From B4-G1 sp964393895 (lineage in GTDB: Bacteria; Chloroflexota; Anaerolineae; B4-G1): 6,583 nucleotides of DNA. Numbering within the stretch: the first letter of the stretch is position 1; every line of letters starts with the position of its first letter. Location: positions 1 through 6,583 of the forward strand of contig CAYMWP010000189.1 of the NCBI GenBank assembly GCA_964393895.1. The letters are read 5' to 3'. Positions 1 through 5,853 of this stretch are shown piece after piece. The translations under genes were made by a program, and so were the position numbers. The notes beneath the pieces are model-generated. The model worked only from the letters and a program-made list of their open reading frames with translations, had not been told where the DNA came from and ran no database searches.

Positions 1-2327
1 CACGTCACCCACACGTCGGGCAAAAAGTGCATCTCCACTTTCTTCTTGCCGTGGCCTTTGCACGCCTCGCAGCGCCCGCCCTTGACGTTGAAACTGAACC
101 GCCCCGGCTTGTAGCCGCGCGCCTTCGCCTCCGGTGTCTGGGCGAACAGTTCGCGGATGAGCGTCATCACCTGGACGTAGGTGGCCGGGTTGGAGCGGGG
201 CGTGCGCCCGATGGGGTCCTGGGTGATGTTGATCACCTTGTCTATCGAACGTGTTTTGTTCGCTTGCTCCAATCCCACGATGCGATCGTGCGCGCCGGGC
301 TCCTGCTCTGCGTTGTGCAGCGCGCGGGCCAGCGCCGGATGGAGCGTCTGCGCCACGAGCGACGACTTGCCGCTGCCCGAGACACCCGTGACACAACTGA
401 ACAGACCCAGCGGGAAGCGCACCGTCAGGTTTTTGAGGTTGTTCTGCCGCGCGCCGCCGACGACGAGCCACTTGCCGTTGACCGGTCGCCGCTGGCCGTT
501 GGGCGATGCCACTTCGAGCTCTCTGCGCAGGTAGCGCCCGGTCAGCGAGTCGGGGTGCTTTTCGATCTCTTCCGGCGGCCCGGCGGTCACCACCCACCCA
601 CCGTTGATCCCTGCGCCCGGCCCCAGGTCCACGAGCCAGTCGGCGGTGCGTATCGTCTCCTCGTCGTGCTCGACCACGACGACAGTGTTGCCCATATCGC
701 GCAGCCGCTCCAGCGTGTCCAGCAACCTCCGGTTGTCGCGGGAGTGCAGGCCAATGCTCGGCTCGTCCAGGACGTAGAGCACGCCCACCAACCCACACCC
801 GATCTGGCTGGCCAGCCGGATGCGCTGCCCCTCGCCGCCGGATAGCGTCGGGGCGGGGCGGTTCAACGTCAGGTAGTGCAGACCGACGTTCATCAGGAAC
901 TGGAGCCGTTCGCCGATCTCTTTCAGCACTTCCTCGCCGATCTCCATCTGTTCGGGAGACAACTGCGGCCACAGCCCCTCGACCCATCGAACAGCCTCCC
1001 CAATGCTCGCTCCCGTTACCTGGTTGATCGTCCGGCCGCCGATGGTCACGGCCGCGCTCTCCGGGCGCAACCGCTGCCCCTGGCAGACCGGGCAGGTCTG
1101 CTGGCTCATAAAGCTGGCGTACCACTTGCGCGTGTACTCTGACTTGGTCTGTCGGTAGCGACGGCAGGTCTCGTTGAGCGTTCCCTCATACGACCATTCG
1201 CCTTGCCACGTAGCCCGGTCGCTTTCCGACTGCCACTTGACCTTGACGCCCCCGTACAGGATGGCTTGCTGACATTGCTCGGTTAGTTCGCGCCAGGGGG
1301 TGTCCAGGTCATGGCCGAACCTCTCGACGATGCTCTGCGCCACGTGGTACATACCGCTGGATTGTTTCTTGCGCAGCTCGCCCCAGGTACGGACGCCGCC
1401 CTCGTGCAAGCTCTTGTCCGGATCAACGAACCGGTTGGGGTCGAACTCAACCTTGGTGCCCAGGCCATTGCATTCAGGGCACATCCCCAGGGGCGAGTTA
1501 AAGCTGAACATGGCAGGCGTCAGCTCTGGAAAGCTCAACCCGCACTCGGGGCAGGCGTTCTGTTCCGAGAGCATCAACTCGTCGCCGTTGCCAGAGTCAA
1601 TGATGACCAGGCCATCCCCCGCCCGCAATCCGGTCTCGACCGAATCGGTGAGGCGAGTGATGAACTCGTCCCGTTCCCTGCCCTCTGCGGAAGGAGCGAT
1701 CAACCTATCCACCACCAACTCGATGTTGTGCTTCTTTTTCTTGTCCAGCTCGATATTCTCGTCCAGACCGCGCACTGCGCCGTCCACCCGCGCGCGAGCA
1801 AAGCCCTCGGCGCGGGCCTGGGCGAACGCATCTTTGAACGTCCCCTTGCGGTTGCGGGCCAGCGGGGCCAACACCTGGAAGCGCATCCCTTCCGGCAGCG
1901 CCGCCACCTGCTCCACGATCTCTTGCGCCGATTGGGCCCGCACCTCGCGCCCGCACTGCGGACAATGCGGCGTGCCGACCCGGGCAAAAAGCACCCGCAG
2001 ATAATCATAGATTTCGGTCACCGTCGCCACCGTCGAGCGGGGATTCTTGCTCACGGCCTTCTGCTCGATGGCAATCGCCGGGCTGAGCCCGCCGATGAAA
2101 TCCACCTTGGGCTTTTCCATCTGGCCGATGAACTGGCGAGCGTAGGAGGAGAGCGACTCGACGTAGCGGCGCTGACCCTCGGCGTAGAGAGTATCAAAGG
2201 CTAACGAAGACTTGCCGCTGCCCGAGACGCCGGTGATTACCACCAACTTGAAGCGGGGCAGCGTCACGTCAATATTCTTCAGATTGTGTTCCTTGGCCCC
2301 ACGGATGAGGATTTTTTCGGAATACAT
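1..2327 (-). CDS. uvrA: UvrA, excinuclease ABC subunit A (3' end truncated by window edge)
   Basis: UvrA is the cytoplasmic ATPase that scans DNA for bulky lesions with UvrB at the start of nucleotide excision repair. The frame was read by hand over 775 codons with no stop or shift. Visible landmarks, in order: Walker A GVSGSGKSS at 33-41 (K39); CxxC at 122/125; the first zinc module with cysteines 259/262 and 283/286; ABC signature LSGGEGQRIRLASQIG from 495; Walker B ending D521-E522; H-loop H554 in VVVVEHDEE; second Walker A at 648-656 (K654); and the first CxxC (753/756) of the C-terminal zinc module. The family is about 940 residues, so roughly 165-200 residues lie off the left edge, including the second signature and Walker B. 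The ATG at 2325-2327 matches the usual N terminus (IRGAKEHNLKNID), but no clear Shine-Dalgarno precedes it. It is transcribed divergently from the nitroreductase operon. Confidence 0.98.
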   Translation of the reverse strand, partial: MYSEKILIRGAKEHNLKNIDVTLPRFKLVVITGVSGSGKSSLAFDTLYAEGQRRYVESLSSYARQFIGQMEKPKVDFIGGLSPAIAIEQKAVSKNPRSTVATVTEIYDYLRVLFARVGTPHCPQCGREVRAQSAQEIVEQVAALPEGMRFQVLAPLARNRKGTFKDAFAQARAEGFARARVDGAVRGLDENIELDKKKKHNIELVVDRLIAPSAEGRERDEFITRLTDSVETGLRAGDGLVIIDSGNGDELMLSEQNACPECGLSFPELTPAMFSFNSPLGMCPECNGLGTKVEFDPNRFVDPDKSLHEGGVRTWGELRKKQSSGMYHVAQSIVERFGHDLDTPWRELTEQCQQAILYGGVKVKWQSESDRATWQGEWSYEGTLNETCRRYRQTKSEYTRKWYASFMSQQTCPVCQGQRLRPESAAVTIGGRTINQVTGASIGEAVRWVEGLWPQLSPEQMEIGEEVLKEIGERLQFLMNVGLHYLTLNRPAPTLSGGEGQRIRLASQIGCGLVGVLYVLDEPSIGLHSRDNRRLLDTLERLRDMGNTVVVVEHDEETIRTADWLVDLGPGAGINGGWVVTAGPPEEIEKHPDSLTGRYLRRELEVASPNGQRRPVNGKWLVVGGARQNNLKNLTVRFPLGLFSCVTGVSGSGKSSLVAQTLHPALARALHNAEQEPGAHDRIVGLEQANKTRSIDKVINITQDPIGRTPRSNPATYVQVMTLIRELFAQTPEAKARGYKPGRFSFNVKGGRCEACKGHGKKKVEMHFLPDVWVT

Positions 2328-2355
2328 GGTAACGGCAGGAATTTACAAGATTTGT

Positions 2356-2403
2356 CGTAACTACTACTCAGGCCGGTGCGGCTTGGCTTGAGTAGTAGTA
2401 ACG
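2356..2403 (-). repeat. Imperfect inverted repeat / hairpin in the uvrA leader
   Basis: Arms 2356-2370 (CGTAACTACTACTCA) and 2389-2403 (TGAGTAGTAGTAACG) pair at 14 of 15 positions around an 18-nt interior. The interior can itself form a small GCCG/CGGC stem (2372-2375 with 2379-2382). With the promoter proposed at 2465-2492, this lies inside the roughly 130-nt uvrA 5' leader, about 30 nt before the start codon. No T-tract follows on either strand, so an intrinsic terminator is unlikely. It could be an mRNA structure, an operator, or a copy of a dispersed intergenic repeat; the sequence alone does not decide. Confidence 0.7.
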
Positions 2404-2464
2404 ATTGGTTCTCTCAAAAAGTATTTCGGCGGTGACTCTGATTGACGGAGACAAAAGCGTATCC

Positions 2465-2492
2465 ATTATAGCACATTTGTTCTGGCACGCAA
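2465..2492 (-). promoter_or_regulatory. Probable sigma-70-type promoter of uvrA (extended -10)
   Basis: On the minus strand the sequence reads TTGCGT (2492-2487), a 16-bp spacer, then TATAAT (2470-2465) preceded by TGC. This gives the extended form TGnTATAAT. The -10 is a perfect consensus match, and the -35 matches in its first three bases (TTG). Transcription would start near 2458, giving a leader of about 130 nt to the uvrA ATG at 2327. Confidence 0.65.
2471..2482 (-). promoter_or_regulatory. Possible LexA (SOS) box overlapping the uvrA promoter
   Basis: The minus strand reads GAACAAATGTGC directly upstream of the -10 hexamer. This fits the Gram-positive/Chloroflexi-like GAAC-N4-GTTC core with one mismatch (GTGC for GTTC). 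Its placement in the spacer would block RNA polymerase, and uvrA is a classical SOS gene. One imperfect 12-mer can occur by chance, so this is a suggestion only. Confidence 0.35.
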
Positions 2493-2521
2493 GAAGAAAA
2501 AGCGGCAACCGCCCCCGCTTT
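2488..2521 (-). terminator. Terminator-like hairpin with T-rich tail, leftward
   Basis: Plus-strand arms AAAGCGG (2499-2505) and CCGCTTT (2515-2521) form a 7-bp stem with a 9-nt loop. Read on the minus strand, the stem runs into a T-rich tract (TTTTCTTCTT, 2498 downward). This is the layout of a weak intrinsic terminator for leftward transcripts, and its tail abuts the uvrA -35 element. It would stop antisense RNA from the nitroreductase side entering uvrA. The stem is short, so it may be incidental. Confidence 0.3.
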
Positions 2522-2638
2522 CAGCAAATGGATCCCCAAAGAAGCTGAATCCCAACAGGATGATTTGACCTTTTTCTACAATCCTCGGTTACATAGCCGC
2601 TCTCCCCACAATTGTTATGAATGTCCTGGATCTTACAG

Positions 2639-2656
2639 CAAAAGCGCCAAAAGCGC
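2639..2656 (+). repeat. Tandem 9-bp direct repeat upstream of the nitroreductase promoter
   Basis: CAAAAGCGC occurs twice head to tail (2639-2647 and 2648-2656) and ends 10 bp before the -35 hexamer at 2667. Direct repeats at this position are sometimes activator sites, but the two copies are short and no regulator is named by the sequence. Confidence 0.4.
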
Positions 2657-2666
2657 AAAGAGAGTG

Positions 2667-2695
2667 TTGACTATTGCGCCAACCTATACTATACT
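2667..2695 (+). promoter_or_regulatory. Probable sigma-70-type promoter of the nitroreductase operon
   Basis: TTGACT (2667-2672) and TATACT (2690-2695) are separated by exactly 17 bp, and each has one mismatch to consensus. A second overlapping TATACT at 2685 would give a 12-bp spacer and is not favoured. Initiation near 2702 leaves about 40 nt of leader before the ATG at 2742. It also rules out the in-frame ATG at 2565 as the normal start. Confidence 0.7.
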
Positions 2696-2741
2696 CGCTC
2701 AAACATTCATCTTGTGGGTATTCTGTGACGAGTTTTTAGAA

Positions 2742-3380
2742 ATGAATCAAACTGACGAACCAGTCTCGCCCCAATCGCTGCTGACCCTGCTCAAGAGCAG
2801 ACGCAGCATCCGCCGCTACCGGCCCGACCCGGTGCCGGATGAGATGATCGAGCAATTGCTGGAGGCCGGTCGCCGGTCGCCTTCCGCCAGCAACCGGCAG
2901 CCGTGGGCCTTTGTCGTCGTTCGGGACGAGGCCATCCGCCGGGCAGTGGCGCAGCACGCCACCTACTACTTTATCCGCTGGGCGCACGTGGAGGAGGCTC
3001 CGCTGCTCATCGTTCTGTGCGGAGACGGTCGCAACCCAGTCTACCGGCAGTTCCTCCACGAGGACGTGGGGCTGGCAGGGTCGCAAATCATGCTACAGGC
3101 CAAAGCGTTGGGGTTGGGGACCTGCTGGCTGGGGGGATTGGATCGAAAGGCCATCGCCGCCGTCATCAAGCTGCCGGAGCACTTTGAGGTCATCGGATTG
3201 CTGACGGTGGGCTTCCCGGCCGAGGAACCGGAGACCAAGTCCCGCAAGCCGCTGGCAGAGATCGCGCACTATGACGTCTATGGCAGTCAAGAGAAGGGGC
3301 AAAACGTGACGCCAGGGCAGGTGCCGGGAGGCCTGCTGAAAAGATTGCTGCGCCGGCTGCGGTTCAAGATTCGACCCTGA
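2742..3380 (+). CDS. Nitroreductase-family FMN oxidoreductase (212 aa)
   Basis: This is a flavin-dependent NAD(P)H oxidoreductase of the nitroreductase fold; the substrate cannot be told from sequence. Family marks: the N-terminal FMN-phosphate segment SRRSIRRY (19-26), RRSPSASNRQPW (44-55), the helix HEDVGLAGSQIMLQAKALGL (106-125) followed by GTCWLGGL, and KLPEHFEVIGLLTVGFP near 143-159. The length is normal for the family, apart from a C-terminal tail (about 196-212, LLKRLLRRLRFKIRP) rich in Arg/Lys and Leu that could lie on a membrane surface. The open frame extends back to 2565, but the start at 2742 is preferred: homology begins there and the promoter lies between. No strong Shine-Dalgarno is seen. 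The stop codon overlaps the next start by 1 nt, so translation is probably coupled to the membrane protein. Confidence 0.9.
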   Translation: MNQTDEPVSPQSLLTLLKSRRSIRRYRPDPVPDEMIEQLLEAGRRSPSASNRQPWAFVVVRDEAIRRAVAQHATYYFIRWAHVEEAPLLIVLCGDGRNPVYRQFLHEDVGLAGSQIMLQAKALGLGTCWLGGLDRKAIAAVIKLPEHFEVIGLLTVGFPAEEPETKSRKPLAEIAHYDVYGSQEKGQNVTPGQVPGGLLKRLLRRLRFKIRP

Positions 3381-4183
3381 TGCAGATTAACAAAGCCCCA
3401 GCTACCCTGTGGCGACGACTGGCCGCCGCCCTGGGCTGGACGCGGTCGAGCTACGTCCTGATGAGCGGCTTTGCGGCCACCCTGTTCGTGATCGGCGCGA
3501 TCTGGTGGCCGCTGGCGGAGGATGCCCTATCCTACGTGGACTGGTCACGTCCCCTGTGGCTCCAGATGGATTGGCTGTTGCTGTTCGACTTTGCCGTCAT
3601 GTCGCTCTTGATTATGGCCGGCGCCGACCTGAAAGCGGACGCACTGCTCGTCTTTGTGGGGCTGGTCGGGGGGCTGGTGATAGAAAGCTGGGGCACCCAG
3701 ACCGAGCTATGGGTCTACTACACCAGCGAGCGACCGCCGCTGTGGATCGTCCCCGCCTGGCCCATCGCCAGCCTGTCCATTGACCGCCTGACCCGCCTGC
3801 TGCAACGTCTGGCGCGGCGCGTGCCTGTTACACGTTCCGCCGCCCCAGTCCTGTATTGGTTGATCTTTCCCACGTTTTACGCGCTGATGCTGGCCTTTGT
3901 CTGGCCGACGCGAGATAAATCGCTTACCGCGATGGCATTGCTGTTGTGCGCTCTGCTAACCCTCAGCCCGACCGACCACCCTCTGGCGGTGCTGACCTTC
4001 GTCGCCGGGTCGGGCCTGGGTTACTTCTTGGAGCTTTGGGGCACCACTCGTCTGTGCTGGACCTATTACACCCGCCAGACGCCGCCCCTCTTTGCCGTGC
4101 TGGCTCACGGCATGGCGGCAGTCGCTTTTTGGCGGGCAGGGCTGCTGGTCAAACAGTTGTGGGGCAGAATGCTGGCAAAGTAA
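3380..4183 (+). CDS. Polytopic membrane protein of unknown function with internal duplication (267 aa)
   Basis: I do not recognise the family with confidence. About seven or eight hydrophobic segments are visible (roughly 26-46, 60-80, 87-103, 121-135, 156-176, 183-197, 201-218, 236-255), so it is an inner-membrane protein. Two halves carry the same pattern at a constant offset of 116 residues: E102-x-W104-G-T106, W111, Y113-Y-T115, P119-P-L121, and E218-x-W220-G-T222, W227, Y229-Y-T231, P235-P-L237. Acidic D83 and D199 also align. The glutamates and aromatic residues at the membrane boundary could form a paired substrate site. The pattern loosely recalls carotenoid-biosynthesis/lycopene-cyclase-type membrane proteins, but that resemblance is weak. 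The start codon overlaps the nitroreductase stop (TGATG), which suggests a joint redox or membrane role. Confidence 0.85.
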   Translation: MQINKAPATLWRRLAAALGWTRSSYVLMSGFAATLFVIGAIWWPLAEDALSYVDWSRPLWLQMDWLLLFDFAVMSLLIMAGADLKADALLVFVGLVGGLVIESWGTQTELWVYYTSERPPLWIVPAWPIASLSIDRLTRLLQRLARRVPVTRSAAPVLYWLIFPTFYALMLAFVWPTRDKSLTAMALLLCALLTLSPTDHPLAVLTFVAGSGLGYFLELWGTTRLCWTYYTRQTPPLFAVLAHGMAAVAFWRAGLLVKQLWGRMLAK

Positions 4184-4184
4184 A

Positions 4185-4218
4185 AGACCCAAAGGGTTTC
4201 AGAAAACCCTTTGGGTCT
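4185..4218. terminator. Strong hairpin terminator between convergent operons
   Basis: Perfect 15-bp arms, AGACCCAAAGGGTTT (4185-4199) and its complement (4204-4218), enclose a 4-nt CAGA loop. The stem lies 1 nt after the membrane-protein stop and 13 nt after the stop of the convergent kinase gene. On the minus strand it is followed by TTTA-C-TTT, a modest U-tract. On the plus strand there is none, so it probably works best leftward, ending the ABC-kinase transcript, and may also stabilise the rightward mRNA 3' end. Confidence 0.85.
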
Positions 4219-4231
4219 CGGTGAGCGCACC

Positions 4232-5839
4232 TTACGCCTGATCGCCACTGGCCTGTGACACCCGGGGATGTGGTATCTCCGCTTGGATGAGCAGCCCCCC
4301 GTTGGCCTGGTTTTGAAACTTGACGCGTCCTCCCAGCAGCGCCACCCGCTCGCTGATGCCCAGCAGGCCATAGTGTCCCTCGAGCGGGGGTTGCGCGAGA
4401 TCAAAATCCTCGGCCAGACCCCGCCCGTTGTCAGCAATGGAGAGCATCAACGTGCGCGGTGATGTGTGTTTGAGAGAGATTTCCACTTCACTGGCATCGG
4501 AATGCTTGCGCACGTTGCTCAGTCCCTCCTGTACGGTGCGAAAGATGGATAATTCGATGATTTCGGGCAGGCGTCTCAGGTTGCTATCCAAATCGAGGGT
4601 CGCGGGGATACCCATGCGCCTGCTCCAATCTTGCGCATAGGACTGGAGCGCTGCGCCCAGCCCCAGACTGTCAATAGTCGGCGGGCGCAAGCTGCCGCAG
4701 ATGCGACGGAGGTCGGCCACGAGGCTGCGGATACTTTCTCGAGCGCCTGACAATCCCTGGCGAAGCACAGGCGTCGCTGCCTCAGACGCCCCAATTTCCT
4801 CCAACTCGTAGTTCACGCTCAGCAGGTCTTGGATCACTTGGTCATGTATTTCGCGGGCCAGGGATTTGCGCTCTTGTTCGAGTTCGGTCAGCAGCCGGCG
4901 CTGAGTATCCTGTAAAGCTGCGTTAGCGCTATCGAGCGCACTGATCTGTTCCGCCAACTGGTCTACGAATTGGCGATCCACCGCACCCTGCGCCGCCAGG
5001 TCCCGCTCCAAAAGCTCCTGTTGGTGACGCAGCCTTTCTGCTTGCTCACGGACGCGATAGTAGCTATCTAGTGCCCAGATGATGGGCGTCAGTTGCTGGC
5101 GATCAGTGGTGCCTACCACGGCAGCCACGATCTCCGCGCGGTCGGTTTCGTCGGTTTGATACTCGGCGACCATACGTCCGAGGCGCAGGACGACGATGCG
5201 ATCGGTCACGGCCAACAGGTGATCGAGGTTGTTGCTGCTAAAAATGACGGCCGTCCCTTGTTGTTGCCATGTTTGAATCAGAGAGAGCAGCTTTTGTTGG
5301 CGCGGATAGCTCAACAACCGCGTGGGGTCGTCAATGACAATCAATCGTGGTATGCAAGTCATTGCGCGGGCGATAGCAATCATCTGACGTTGCTCGCTCG
5401 AAAGATTGGCCACCGCCTCGCGCAGAGAGGTGAAGCGCATATCCAATTGTGTCAGGATACGAGTCGCCTCGCGATCCATGCGCTGCCGGTTCGGCACCTT
5501 CAACCACTTGCCCCACACAGGCCAACCGATCTCGTTTCCCAGAAAGATGTTGCTGGTAATGTCCAGATTTTCGGCGAGGCTTGGTGTTTGGTGGATGACT
5601 TTGATGCCCAGCGCCCGTACGTGGAAGGGCCATTGTAGCTGCCGACCGGCGAAGTATAGATCGCCTCCATCGGGCACGTGGAAACCTGCCAGTAACATGG
5701 CAAGCGTCGTCTTGCCCGATCCGCTTTGCCCGGCGAGTCCCACGACCTCGCCAGGGCGGACTTGTAGATTCATTTGCCGCACGACGGGCAGAGTGCCAAA
5801 GCTTTTCGAGAGATTGACGGCTTTCAGAAGCGGTCCCAT
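4232..5839 (-). CDS. Fusion of CUT2-type sugar ABC ATPase domain and NarL/DesK-class histidine kinase (535 aa)
   Basis: One uninterrupted frame joins two modules; no membrane segment is seen, so it is cytosolic. Residues about 3-247 are a single sugar-importer (RbsA/FrcA-like) ABC domain: Walker A GQSGSGKTT with K43, Q-loop Q84, signature LSSEQRQ (146-152), Walker B VIDD (D170-D171), H-loop position N203 in FSSNNLDH, and a family-typical end EIVAAVVG. The signature, catalytic Glu (now Asp) and H-loop His (now Asn) all deviate. About 257-330 is heptad-rich coiled coil. The kinase follows: HisKA_3 box LAREIHDQV with phospho-acceptor H332, N box QEGLSNVRKH (N442), G1 ADNGRGL (D470), and G2 YGLLGISERV. 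It sits 11 nt after a sugar-binding protein gene, with a terminator directly downstream. Inference: a ligand-linked nucleotide state of the ABC part controls the kinase. The partner is probably a NarL-type regulator elsewhere. Confidence 0.93.
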   Translation of the reverse strand: MGPLLKAVNLSKSFGTLPVVRQMNLQVRPGEVVGLAGQSGSGKTTLAMLLAGFHVPDGGDLYFAGRQLQWPFHVRALGIKVIHQTPSLAENLDITSNIFLGNEIGWPVWGKWLKVPNRQRMDREATRILTQLDMRFTSLREAVANLSSEQRQMIAIARAMTCIPRLIVIDDPTRLLSYPRQQKLLSLIQTWQQQGTAVIFSSNNLDHLLAVTDRIVVLRLGRMVAEYQTDETDRAEIVAAVVGTTDRQQLTPIIWALDSYYRVREQAERLRHQQELLERDLAAQGAVDRQFVDQLAEQISALDSANAALQDTQRRLLTELEQERKSLAREIHDQVIQDLLSVNYELEEIGASEAATPVLRQGLSGARESIRSLVADLRRICGSLRPPTIDSLGLGAALQSYAQDWSRRMGIPATLDLDSNLRRLPEIIELSIFRTVQEGLSNVRKHSDASEVEISLKHTSPRTLMLSIADNGRGLAEDFDLAQPPLEGHYGLLGISERVALLGGRVKFQNQANGGLLIQAEIPHPRVSQASGDQA

Positions 5840-5846
5840 CAAAAAA

Positions 5847-5850
5847 CCTC
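5847..5850 (-). promoter_or_regulatory. Shine-Dalgarno that fixes the kinase-fusion start
   Basis: In the 11-nt gap after the binding-protein stop, the minus strand carries GAGG (within AACGAGG), with 7 nt to the ATG at 5837-5839. The in-frame TTG at 5840-5842 would be only 4 nt away, so the ATG is the better start. Confidence 0.6.
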
Positions 5851-5853
5851 GTT

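Noticed and set aside
27..2204. Long plus-strand open frames (27-845, 1300-2004, 1311-2204) opposite uvrA
   Set aside because: They are antisense to a fully conserved uvrA frame, have low-complexity Arg/Ala/His-rich translations, and have no recognisable domain. They follow from GC-rich codon use.
2565..2741. Upstream ATG at 2565 as the nitroreductase start (extra 59 residues)
   Set aside because: The extension has no family similarity, and the best promoter (2667-2695) lies inside it. The ATG at 2742 matches the family N terminus.
5093..5638. 181-codon plus-strand frame opposite the ABC domain
   Set aside because: It is a shadow of the conserved ABC-domain frame, with no family match or ribosome binding site.
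5840..5842. TTG as the start of the ABC-kinase fusion
   Set aside because: The adjacent ATG at 5837-5839 has better spacing from the GAGG ribosome binding site and adds nothing unusual to the protein.
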